Assembly (NCBI RefSeq): GCF_900182725.1 | Contig: NZ_FXTO01000003.1 | Coordinates: forward strand, 62,001-126,000 | DNA length: 64,000 nt | Reading direction: 5' to 3' | From: Thalassovita litoralis | Lineage (GTDB): Bacteria; Pseudomonadota; Alphaproteobacteria; Rhodobacterales; Rhodobacteraceae | In this document: piece by piece, positions 7,571 to 15,046 of the stretch | How the letters are laid out: the number at the start of each line of letters is the position of its first letter | Position numbering within the stretch: position 1 is the first letter of the stretch | The notes under the pieces: model-generated | Told to the model about the DNA's origin: nothing | Seen by the model: the letters and a program-made list of their open reading frames with translations, nothing else | Database searches by the model: none | Made by a program: the position numbers and the translations under genes

Positions 7571-8149
7571 TTACTGGCCGCGCTGACGCTGGCAATCGCC
7601 TTTGCCTTCACCTTTGCCCCAGCCGTGGCCATCACCACCGTGGCGCATCATGCGATCCCCATGCCCCATGCGGTCATCTTTTCCGCCCATGCGCTTTTGC
7701 ATTTTATTCTGCATCTGGGCCATTTCCTCGGCCGAGATTGCCCCGTCCTTGTCAGCATCCAGACGGTCGAACATTTTCCCCTGCTGCTTGGGCTGCATTT
7801 CCTCAAGGCTCAGCTTGCCATCGTCATTCGCATCGCGATCCACGATCATGTGCTTGGCCTGACGGGCCATACGATCCGCCATTTGCTGTTGACGCTGGGC
7901 CACGATTTCTTCGGCGCTCAGGGTGCCGTCCTTGTCAGTATCCGCCGCATCGAAGCGGGCTTTGAAATGGGCAGCGATTTCTTCTTTGGTGATCTTGCCA
8001 TCGGCGTTGGCATCCATTTCTTCAAAGTTGAACATTTCACCACGCGGGCCACCGAAATGGCCGCCCATGCGGTCCTTGCCAAATGCCAGCGCCGCGCCCC
8101 CGGTCAGGGTCAGTGCCGCAACGGTCGAGATCAGAATTGCACGTTTCAT
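7571..8149 (-). CDS. Secreted EF-hand calcium-binding protein
   Basis: A 192-residue protein with a Sec signal peptide (cleavage likely after ALA at 22) and a good GGAGAACG ribosome site. Four canonical EF-hand loops are visible, each with Asp at positions 1, 3 or 5 and Glu at 12: 46-57 (DANADGKITKEE), 70-81, 106-117 and 131-142. The tail is rich in Gly, His, Met and Asp (KDDRMGHGDRMMRHG), which could bind transition metals. It is the first gene of the ECF sigma module, 95 bases upstream of the sigma factor, so a calcium- or metal-linked envelope function is plausible. The ligand is inferred from the loops only. Confidence 0.9.
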   Translation of the reverse strand: MKRAILISTVAALTLTGGAALAFGKDRMGGHFGGPRGEMFNFEEMDANADGKITKEEIAAHFKARFDAADTDKDGTLSAEEIVAQRQQQMADRMARQAKHMIVDRDANDDGKLSLEEMQPKQQGKMFDRLDADKDGAISAEEMAQMQNKMQKRMGGKDDRMGHGDRMMRHGGDGHGWGKGEGKGDCQRQRGQ

Positions 8150-8193
8150 TTGCGTTCTCCGCTTTTCAGTTTGCTTTTGAAACCGGCCATTCA

Positions 8194-8219
8194 GCCCGTT
8201 TTCTGATCACTAAACGGGC
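8194..8219. promoter_or_regulatory. Inverted repeat upstream of the EF-hand gene
   Basis: GCCCGTTT and AAACGGGC flank a 10-base centre, 45 bases upstream of the EF-hand start codon. It could be an operator or a 5'-leader hairpin of the module; nothing ties it to a specific regulator. Confidence 0.3.
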
Positions 8220-8403
8220 CTGTCGTGCAGTTCCGTCGCGCCTCATCGAAAAAAATGCGCCCCATCACGCAGCCGTGACAGTGCTGTGATCGCCCCCCCT
8301 TGCATCCCGGTTTTGCGACATCGGGACGCAAGGACAATGCGCGGGCTTTTTATTCTTGATCTCCTGACGCAATTTCCCCGGTCTATGGAAACGCGAGGAA
8401 ACC

Positions 8404-8793
8404 ATGTCTGACAACGCCGTTCACGTTCACGAACGCCCCACCTGGCCGGCCATCATGACCGGATGGAAGCGCAAATGCCCCAATTGCGGCAATGGCCCTA
8501 TGCTCAAGGGCTATCTGGGTGTGCGCAAATCCTGCCCCGTCTGCAAAGAAGAATTTCACCATCACCGCGCCGACGATGGCCCGGCATATTTGACGATTTT
8601 GATCGTTGGTCACTTGATGGCCCCGCTGCTTTTGCTGGTATTTGAAACATGGCGCCCGGAACCTTTGGTTCTGTTTACCATCTTCGCTATTGGCACCGTC
8701 GCCCTGTCGCTTTACCTTCTCCCTCGGTTGAAGGGGGCAATGATCGGGTATCAGTGGGCGCATCGGATGTATGGGTTCGGCAAAGCCGATTAA
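8404..8793 (+). CDS. DUF983 family membrane protein
   Basis: A 129-residue protein with an N-terminal zinc-ribbon-like pair of Cys motifs (CPNCGNG and CPVCKEE, about residues 25-47) followed by two transmembrane segments (about 61-80 and 88-108). This is the standard layout of DUF983 proteins, whose function is unknown. It starts at ATG 8404 behind GAGGAAACC and lies 21 bases upstream of a Nudix hydrolase gene on the same strand, so the two are probably one transcript. Confidence 0.9.
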   Translation: MSDNAVHVHERPTWPAIMTGWKRKCPNCGNGPMLKGYLGVRKSCPVCKEEFHHHRADDGPAYLTILIVGHLMAPLLLLVFETWRPEPLVLFTIFAIGTVALSLYLLPRLKGAMIGYQWAHRMYGFGKAD

Positions 8794-8814
8794 GCCTCCT
8801 GCGAGGGAGGAAAC

Positions 8815-9522
8815 ATGACGCAAGACAAAACCGCTATCCGAAACGCAGCTACGGTCATCGTGCTGCGCGATCGTTTGAATGATCCGCATGTGCTGATGGG
8901 CCAGCGCGGCGCGACCGCTGCTTTCATGCCCAATAAGTTCGTCTTTCCCGGCGGCGCGGTGGACAAAGAGGACGCCGCAATTCCGCTGGCCACACAGTTG
9001 CAACCGATCTGCCGTGATCGGTTGCTGGAAGATGTCGAACAGGATCTGACCCATGCGCTGTCCGTGGCCGCGATCCGCGAATTATGGGAAGAAACTGGCC
9101 TGATCCTTGGGCAAAAAGGCGAATGGGACATGACCCCGCCCGCCGATTGGGAAAGCTTCGCCGCCACGGGCCACGTTCCGGCAGCGCATCCGCTGCAATT
9201 CGTGTTCCGCGCCATCACCCCGCCGGGCCGCCCCCGCCGGTTTGATGCCCGGTTTTTCATGATCGACGCCGATGAAATCGCCAGCGATCTGGATGATTTC
9301 GATGCCGCCTGTGACGAGCTTTCGCACCTGCAATGGATTCCCCTGCCCAAGGTGCGCGAATTCGATCTGCCGTTTATCACCGAGGTCGTTTTGGCGGAAA
9401 TCGCCAAACGCGCCCACGATCTGACGCCACCGGATTCGGTTCCGTTCTTCAAGAACAACGAAGAACAGAACCTGTTCCTGCGCCTTAAAGGAGTAGGACC
9501 AATGACAGGACGCTCGCACTGA
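8815..9522 (+). CDS. Nudix hydrolase family protein
   Basis: A 235-residue protein starting behind GGGAGGAAAC. The Nudix box core is seen as AIRELWEETGLILG, with the metal-binding REXXEE acids, about residues 84-97. The preceding FVFPGGAVDKED is the usual Nudix beta-strand region. The box has a longer insert before RE than the minimal consensus, as in CoA-pyrophosphatase/NUDT7- or NUDT19-like members, so the substrate (CoA esters, nucleotide sugars or other diphosphates) is open. Its 3' end overlaps the convergent DMT transporter gene by 38 bases. Confidence 0.9.
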   Translation: MTQDKTAIRNAATVIVLRDRLNDPHVLMGQRGATAAFMPNKFVFPGGAVDKEDAAIPLATQLQPICRDRLLEDVEQDLTHALSVAAIRELWEETGLILGQKGEWDMTPPADWESFAATGHVPAAHPLQFVFRAITPPGRPRRFDARFFMIDADEIASDLDDFDAACDELSHLQWIPLPKVREFDLPFITEVVLAEIAKRAHDLTPPDSVPFFKNNEEQNLFLRLKGVGPMTGRSH

Positions 9523-10384
9523 TCAACGCGATCCCGGCGCTTTCGCGCCGGGTCAGCCGCTCTTTGAAGACCAGAACCGACGCGGCTATGGAAAAAATTA
9601 CCTCGACCTGCCCCACGGCAAAAACATAGGCCGCATTCATCAGGGCAAAGGCCGTAAACCAGCCCAGCGACCCGCCCATGCTGGCAATCCCCATCCAGAT
9701 AGATTTGCGCCACGATCCCAGAACCTTGGCCATCTGTCCGGGTTCTTTCCAGATCACCCACAGGCTTAGCCCCAGCGCCTGCGATGATGTCACCACCACC
9801 ATCGAAGCAAGCGACCGCATCAGCGTATCGTCGCTAACCACCTCCAGCGTGGCCCCCCGATAGCCCACGGCCGACACCGCAAACAAAGCCCCGGACAGCA
9901 GACCCAGCCCTGCGCCCTTGTTCATGAACCGCCGCCAGCCACGGCCACCGACGTTTTTCATGTCGGACAGCACCAGCACGCCGACCAGACCCAGCAGGAT
10001 CGCCACCAACCCGCCCAGCGAAATCCGATCCCCCAGCACCACGAATCCGGCAAGGGCCGTTTGCACCACCTCGGTTTTCTTGAAGGTGATCCCGACCGCG
10101 AAATTGCGTTCAGCAAATAGGGCCACCACGCACCACGTTGCCAGAATTTGCGCCAGCGCACCGCTTAGCGCATAGGGCAGAAACAACGCCCCGACATCAG
10201 GATAGCCCTGCCCGTTCCACCAAATATAGCCCGTCGCCAGCACAACGACAAAAGGCGCCGAATACAGAAAGCGGGCCAAGGTGGCACCGCCCGCAGACAG
10301 CGTTCCCATCGCCAACATTTTTTGCAACATAAACCGCAACGTCTGAAACGCCGCTGCGACAACCGAAATCAACACCCAAGTCAT
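9485..10384 (-). CDS. EamA-type (DMT superfamily) transporter
   Basis: A 299-residue inner-membrane protein with about ten hydrophobic helices in two repeated halves of five, the EamA arrangement, including the second-half segment GQVEVIFSIAASVLVFKERLTRRE. These proteins export or import small metabolites such as amino acids; the substrate is unknown. Its ATG at 10384 overlaps the stop of a small interrupted open frame (10381-10566) as ATGA. Its 3' end overlaps the convergent Nudix gene. Confidence 0.9.
   Translation of the reverse strand: MTWVLISVVAAAFQTLRFMLQKMLAMGTLSAGGATLARFLYSAPFVVVLATGYIWWNGQGYPDVGALFLPYALSGALAQILATWCVVALFAERNFAVGITFKKTEVVQTALAGFVVLGDRISLGGLVAILLGLVGVLVLSDMKNVGGRGWRRFMNKGAGLGLLSGALFAVSAVGYRGATLEVVSDDTLMRSLASMVVVTSSQALGLSLWVIWKEPGQMAKVLGSWRKSIWMGIASMGGSLGWFTAFALMNAAYVFAVGQVEVIFSIAASVLVFKERLTRRESAGIALISASVLSLVLLL
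9533..9552. terminator. GC-rich hairpin at the Nudix/EamA convergence
   Basis: CCCGGCGC-TTTC-GCGCCGGG is a perfect 8-bp stem with a UUCG-like loop, 11 bases after the Nudix stop and inside the end of the EamA coding region. There is no strong T run, so termination is only possible, not certain. Confidence 0.4.
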
Positions 10385-10566
10385 TCACGCCTCCGCCTGA
10401 CCGTCTTGCGCCAGCCGGTCCGCAGCGTGCTGCCGCCGGTCGTGTGTTTGCGCCCCTCGTCGGCAATAGGCCCGATTTCTACTTTGACCTCAACGCCTAA
10501 CTACTGCCACTCGCCCGGCACGAAACCAAAGGCACGGGTTTTGAAGACCCGCCCCCGATCAGGCAT
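10381..10566 (-). pseudogene. Small open frame interrupted by one in-frame TAG, coupled to the EamA gene
   Basis: From ATG 10566 the frame reads MPDRGRVFKTRAFGFVPGEW then Gln and a TAG stop at 10501-10503. It then continues open for 39 more codons (starting LGVEVKVEIGPIADEGRKH) to a TGA at 10381-10383 that overlaps the EamA start as ATGA. Ignoring the TAG it would give a 61-residue basic protein whose composition looks protein-like on both sides of the stop. It may be a recently inactivated small gene, a sequencing error, or chance. I do not recognise the family. Confidence 0.3.
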
Positions 10567-10640
10567 AACCTGAACATACGAGAATCACCGCCCCCCGCCA
10601 TACCAAGTGGGGGGCGCAATCGCTTGGCACTTGTGACGGT

Positions 10641-11687
10641 TCAGAACGGCATCGGATGGGCGCGATGCACCTCGTTCAATTCGGCCAAAACCTCCTCTGA
10701 CAGCGTCAAATCCGCCGCCCCCAAAGCGCGCTCCAACTGCTCCAGCGTGGAGGCCCCGAAAATCACCGACGTCATAAATGGCCGCCCCGCACACCAAGCC
10801 AGCGCCATATGCACCGGGTCCAGCCCGTGCCGCGCCGCCACCGCCAGATAGGCATCAACCGCCGGAAACACCCGTTCCGTCCGGCGTCCCCCCAATTCAG
10901 GCACCAAGGACATCCGCGACCCGTCTGGGACTGCCCCATGCTGATACTTCCCCGTCAGCAACCCGGCGGCCAAAGGCGAAAATGCCAACAGGCCAATGTC
11001 TTCATTCACGGCCATCTCGGCCATATCCGTATCGAACAGACGGCACAGCAGTGAATATTCATTCTGAACCGACGCCACACGCGGCCCGCCCATGCGCTCT
11101 GCCGTCATCGCCCACATGGCGCATCCCCACGCACTTTCGTTGGACAGGCCAAAATGGCGGATATTGCCTTTGTCCACCTGTTGCTGAAGCGCCCCCAACG
11201 CGTCTTCCATATGGCCCAGTGTTGCCCCCCGGTCCTGCCCCGTCGGATCATAAGCCCAATTCTTGCGGAACATATAACTGCCCCGGTTGGGCCAATGGAA
11301 CTGATACAGGTCGATGTAATCAGTCTTCAGCCGCCGCAAAGACCCCTCGATCGCCTCAGGAATCGTCGCCGAGGATATAGGCGCCCCATTCCGCGCATGT
11401 TTCATGCCTTCGCCCGAATGCTTGGTCGCCAGAATATAATCGCCGCGCCGCGCAGGGTGGGCGGCGTTCCAATTGCCGATGATCTCTTCGGTTCGTCCAA
11501 TCGTTTCAGCCGCAACCGGGTTCACGGGATACATCTCTGCCGTGTCGACAAAATTGATCCCGCGCGCCAACGCCATGCTCAATTGCGCATGGGCCACGGT
11601 TTCCGAGGTCTGCGTCCCAAAAGTCATGGTGCCCAGGCACAACTCTGTCACATCCAGCCCGGTACGTCCCAGCGGTTTCGTTTTCAT
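10641..11687 (-). CDS. Aldo/keto reductase
   Basis: A 348-residue NADPH-type aldo/keto reductase. The start MKTKPLGRTGLDV at ATG 11687 (site ATAGGACGC) is the family N-terminus; the longer frame is not conserved in form. The catalytic Asp/Tyr pair lies in NFVDTAEMYP (about residues 48-57), the active-site Lys in ATKHSGEG and the His in YQFHWPNRG. The C-terminal nucleotide-binding segment is SVIFGASTLEQLE. The WPNRG and AYDPTGQDRG features resemble the Tas/YghZ-like potassium-channel-beta-related subgroup acting on small aldehydes. The physiological substrate is unknown. The gene is monocistronic. Confidence 0.92.
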   Translation of the reverse strand: MKTKPLGRTGLDVTELCLGTMTFGTQTSETVAHAQLSMALARGINFVDTAEMYPVNPVAAETIGRTEEIIGNWNAAHPARRGDYILATKHSGEGMKHARNGAPISSATIPEAIEGSLRRLKTDYIDLYQFHWPNRGSYMFRKNWAYDPTGQDRGATLGHMEDALGALQQQVDKGNIRHFGLSNESAWGCAMWAMTAERMGGPRVASVQNEYSLLCRLFDTDMAEMAVNEDIGLLAFSPLAAGLLTGKYQHGAVPDGSRMSLVPELGGRRTERVFPAVDAYLAVAARHGLDPVHMALAWCAGRPFMTSVIFGASTLEQLERALGAADLTLSEEVLAELNEVHRAHPMPF

Positions 11688-11846
11688 GCGTCCTATCCCC
11701 ATTGAAATGTCATGCAATCTGTCGCGCAACATACCCGGACAAAAGGAAAAAACCAGCAATGAACCCTATTGTGCGCCTGACGGCGCTCATGTTCCTGCAT
11801 CGTCGGCCTCCGGCCTCCTCGTCAGGTCTTGGGGCGTGGCCCCAAA

Positions 11847-11910
11847 CCCCAGAGTATTTTTCATCAGAAAGAAACCAAATTGCTTCTTTCTGATCTGAAA
11901 TACTCTGGGG
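11847..11910. repeat. Long imperfect intergenic hairpin carrying the CCAGAGTATTT repeat
   Basis: The 301-base gap between the aldo/keto reductase and MFS genes holds no gene but two nested inverted repeats: CCCCAGAGTATTT (11847-11859) with AAATACTCTGGGG (11898-11910), and TCAGAAAGAA (11864-11873) with TTCTTTCTGA (11884-11893). A GGGGGC-AAA-GCCCCC-TTTT hairpin follows at 11928-11946. A similar AGAGTATTT-type sequence occurs before recJ and, more weakly, before a LysR gene, so this looks like a dispersed intergenic repeat. Confidence 0.65.
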
Positions 11911-11988
11911 GTAAGGGCGCAGCCCGAGGGGGCAAAGCCCCCTTTTGAAAGCGCTTGCCTTGTACGCAGATTACGGCAGGTTGGGATC

Positions 11989-13206
11989 ATGCGCATGATC
12001 ATCTCTTTTGCCGCCCTGTTTCTGTCCGTGATTCTGCTTCAGCTCTCGTCTGGTGGGGTTGGGCCGCTGGATGCCTTATCGGGGGCGCAGCTTGGGTTTT
12101 CCACCGGGCAGATCGGCCTGTTGGGGTCGGCGCATTTCATGGGGTTTTTCGTAGGGTGCTGGTGGGCACCGCGCCTGATGGGAACGGTTGGACATTCCCG
12201 CGCTTTCGCGGCCTTTACCGCTGCCGGCACCATTGGGTTGATGTCTCATATGATGCTGGTTGGTCCGTTGACATGGGCCGTGATGCGGATGGGGACCGGG
12301 CTGTGTGTGGCCGGGTGTTACACGATCATCGAAGCATGGTTGCAGGCCAAGGTGACAAACGAAACACGGGGCCGCGCGATGGGGGTTTACCGCGTGGTGG
12401 ATATGGGGGGATCGCTGGTGTCGCAAATGCTGATCTCTGTTTTGGCCCCGGCCAGCTATGTTTCTTATAATCTGCTGGCCATTCTGTGTTGCGCCGCCTT
12501 GGTTCCGCTGGTGCTGACCCGCGCGGAACAGCCCGAAACCCCCGATGCCCCCCGTTTGCGCCCGATGCTGCCGGTTCGTCGCTCCCCTTTGGCGGCTGCC
12601 GGGGTGATCGTGGCGGCGCTTTCCAGTGCGTCCTTTCGGATGGTTGGCCCGGTGTATGGACAAAAAGTGGGCCTGCCCGCCGATCAGATTGCGTATTTTC
12701 TGGCCGCATTCGTGGCCGGTGGGGCGATTGCGCAATATCCGATAGGTTGGCTGGCAGATAAATTCGACCGGCGTTGGGTGCTGATCTGGCTGTCTGTTGC
12801 GGCAATTATCTCTTGTACCGTGACGGCGCTGACCCATGACCTGTCTACCGCAGGCATTCTGCTGACGGCTGGTTTTTTCGGCCTGACCACATTCCCCATT
12901 TATTCGGTTGCCGCCGCCCATGCCCATGATTTCGCCGAAAGCCATGAACGGGTCGAACTGTCTGCGGCCTTGATGTTCTATTTCGCGCTGGGGGCCATTG
13001 CCGCCCCGCTTTTGGCGTCGTGGCTGATCGAGGCTTTTGGTCCCCCCGCCATGTTTGTGTTGATCGCGGCGGGTCATGCGGTGCTGATTGTGTTCGGCCT
13101 GATCCGGATGCGCGCCCGTCCGGCCCCACGCCGTACCCGCTATGTCTGGAGCCCCCGCACCTCGTTCCTGATTGGTCGCCTGATCGGCCGCAGCCGTGAC
13201 GATTAA
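11989..13206 (+). CDS. Major facilitator superfamily transporter (YcaD-like)
   Basis: A 405-residue inner-membrane protein with about twelve transmembrane helices, starting MRMIISFAALFLSVILLQ. The loop after helix 2 has a weak MFS motif A. The middle loop PVRRSPLAAAG separates two six-helix halves, and GWLADKFDRRWVL (second half) is a clear motif A. The layout resembles the YcaD/UMF3-type efflux family. The substrate is unknown. It is a single gene downstream of the intergenic repeat, and metG follows 65 bases later. Confidence 0.9.
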   Translation: MRMIISFAALFLSVILLQLSSGGVGPLDALSGAQLGFSTGQIGLLGSAHFMGFFVGCWWAPRLMGTVGHSRAFAAFTAAGTIGLMSHMMLVGPLTWAVMRMGTGLCVAGCYTIIEAWLQAKVTNETRGRAMGVYRVVDMGGSLVSQMLISVLAPASYVSYNLLAILCCAALVPLVLTRAEQPETPDAPRLRPMLPVRRSPLAAAGVIVAALSSASFRMVGPVYGQKVGLPADQIAYFLAAFVAGGAIAQYPIGWLADKFDRRWVLIWLSVAAIISCTVTALTHDLSTAGILLTAGFFGLTTFPIYSVAAAHAHDFAESHERVELSAALMFYFALGAIAAPLLASWLIEAFGPPAMFVLIAAGHAVLIVFGLIRMRARPAPRRTRYVWSPRTSFLIGRLIGRSRDD

Positions 13207-13271
13207 GGGTGCTGGCACACCCGGCCCCCATGCGCTAAAGGGGTCGGGAAACGGACGAAGGGTACGCGTAT

Positions 13272-14984
13272 ATGGCACGGCATCTGATCACATCGGCAAT
13301 CCCCTATATCAACGGGATCAAGCATCTGGGCAACCTTGTGGGCAGCCAATTGCCCGCCGACCTGTTCGCCCGCTACCAACGCGCCCGCGGAAACGAGGTG
13401 CTGTTCCTGTGTTCCACCGATGAACACGGCACCCCGGCAGAGCTGGCCGCCGCGAAAGCAGGGCAGCCCGTTGCCGAATATTGCGCGGAAATGCATCAGG
13501 TTCAGGCCCGCATCGCCGAAGGTTTCCGCCTGTCCTTTGATCATTTCGGTCGTTCCTCCAGCCCGGAAAACCACCGGCTGACGCAGCACTTGGCGGGCAA
13601 GCTGGCCGAAAACGGGCTGATCCGCGAAGTCAGCGAAAAACAGATGTATTCCAAGGCCGATGGCCGTTTCCTGCCGGACCGCTATATCGAAGGCACCTGC
13701 CCGAACTGCGGCTTCGACAGCGCCCGTGGCGACCAGTGCGACAACTGCACGAAACAGTTGGACCCGGTGGACCTGATCAACCCGCATTCCACGATCAGCG
13801 GCTCGACCGATCTGGAAATGCGCGAAACCAAGCACCTGTACCTGTGCCAGTCCAAGATGAAAGACCAGCTTGAGGCATGGATCGACAGCAAAACCGACTG
13901 GCCGGTACTGACGACATCCATCGCTAAGAAATGGCTGAACGATGGCGATGGCTTGCAGGATCGTGGCATCACCCGTGATCTGGATTGGGGCATTCCGGTG
14001 AAAAAGGGCGAACAGGACTGGCCCGGCATGGAAGGCAAGGTGTTCTATGTGTGGTTCGACGCCCCCATCGAATATATTGCCTGCGCACAGGAATGGGTGG
14101 ACGCTGGCAAGGGCGACAACTGGGAACGCTGGTGGCGCACCGACAAGGGCGCCGATGACGTGACCTATACGCAGTTCATGGGTAAAGATAACGTGCCGTT
14201 TCACACGCTGGGGTTCCCCACAACCATGCTGGGTTCGGGCGAGCCGTGGAAGCTGGTGGATTACATCAAATCCTTCAACTACCTGAATTATGACGGCGGT
14301 CAGTTCAGCACCTCGCGCGGGCGTGGAGTGTTCATGGATCAGGCCTTGGAAATCCTGCCCGCCGATTACTGGCGCTGGTGGCTGCTGTCGCACGCGCCGG
14401 AATCTTCGGACGCTGAATTCACCTGGGAAAATTTCCAGGCGTCTGTGAACAAGGATCTGGCCGATGTGCTGGGCAATTTCGTGTCGCGCATCACCAAGTT
14501 CTGCCGCTCCAAATTCGGCGAAGTCGTCCCCGAAGGCGGCAGCTATGGTGACGCCGAACAAACCCTGATTGCTGATCTGACCGCGAAAATCGCCGCCTAT
14601 CAGCAGTTCATGGAAGAAAAAGAAGTCCGCAAGGCTGCACAGGAATTGCGGGCGATCTGGGTGGCGGGCAACGAATACCTGCAAGCTGCCGCGCCGTGGT
14701 CCACCTTTAAGACCGACCCGGAACAAGCCGCCGCACAGGTGCGTCTGGGCCTGAACCTGATCCGGTTGTATGCGGTTCTGTCCTCGCCCTTTATCCCTGA
14801 TGCCAGCGCCACGATGCTGGCCGCGATGCAGACCGAAAATGGCGATTGGCCCGATGACGTGCCCGCCGCGCTGACCGCGCTGGCCCCCGGCCATGCCTTC
14901 ACCGTGCCGGATGTGCTGTTCGGCAAAATCACCGATGAACAGCGCGAGGATTGGCAGCAGCGTTTTGCGGGCATCCGCAGCTAA
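13272..14984 (+). CDS. metG: Methionyl-tRNA synthetase
   Basis: A 570-residue class I synthetase that charges tRNA-Met with methionine in the cytoplasm. The HIGH-type signature is HLGN (18-21). The connective peptide carries a zinc knuckle with two CxxC pairs (CPNCGFDS and CDNCTKQ). The KMSKS-type loop reads QFSTS (344-348), with Gln in the first position and Thr for the second Lys. No C-terminal dimerisation domain is present, consistent with a short-form enzyme. It starts at ATG 13272 and is followed by a strong hairpin before the next gene. Confidence 0.96.
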   Translation: MARHLITSAIPYINGIKHLGNLVGSQLPADLFARYQRARGNEVLFLCSTDEHGTPAELAAAKAGQPVAEYCAEMHQVQARIAEGFRLSFDHFGRSSSPENHRLTQHLAGKLAENGLIREVSEKQMYSKADGRFLPDRYIEGTCPNCGFDSARGDQCDNCTKQLDPVDLINPHSTISGSTDLEMRETKHLYLCQSKMKDQLEAWIDSKTDWPVLTTSIAKKWLNDGDGLQDRGITRDLDWGIPVKKGEQDWPGMEGKVFYVWFDAPIEYIACAQEWVDAGKGDNWERWWRTDKGADDVTYTQFMGKDNVPFHTLGFPTTMLGSGEPWKLVDYIKSFNYLNYDGGQFSTSRGRGVFMDQALEILPADYWRWWLLSHAPESSDAEFTWENFQASVNKDLADVLGNFVSRITKFCRSKFGEVVPEGGSYGDAEQTLIADLTAKIAAYQQFMEEKEVRKAAQELRAIWVAGNEYLQAAAPWSTFKTDPEQAAAQVRLGLNLIRLYAVLSSPFIPDASATMLAAMQTENGDWPDDVPAALTALAPGHAFTVPDVLFGKITDEQREDWQQRFAGIRS

Positions 14985-15012
14985 CACTCTTGGCCTAGGC
15001 CCAAAAACATGC

Positions 15013-15046
15013 AAACTCCCTTTCGGAAGCGAGAGGGAGTTTTTTC
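15013..15046 (+). terminator. metG terminator whose 3' arm contains the next gene's ribosome site
   Basis: AAACTCCCTTTC and GAGAGGGAGTTT make a 12-bp stem (one wobble pair) with loop GGAAGC, followed by a T run, ending directly before ATG 15047. The GAGGGAG of the 3' arm is also the only Shine-Dalgarno-like sequence for the downstream thiamine-diphosphate enzyme. Confidence 0.65.

Noticed and set aside
10440-10600. A loop CTTCAAA with stem CGGGT/ACCCG on the minus strand, resembling the anticodon arm of tRNA-Sec.
   Set aside because: No matching acceptor stem, D arm or T arm with GGTTCGA could be placed around it; the region is better read as the interrupted small frame.
13203-15014. A 603-codon open frame antisense to metG.
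   Set aside because: It is a GC-rich shadow of the methionyl-tRNA synthetase gene; its sequence has no family-like motifs while the sense strand is a clear enzyme.
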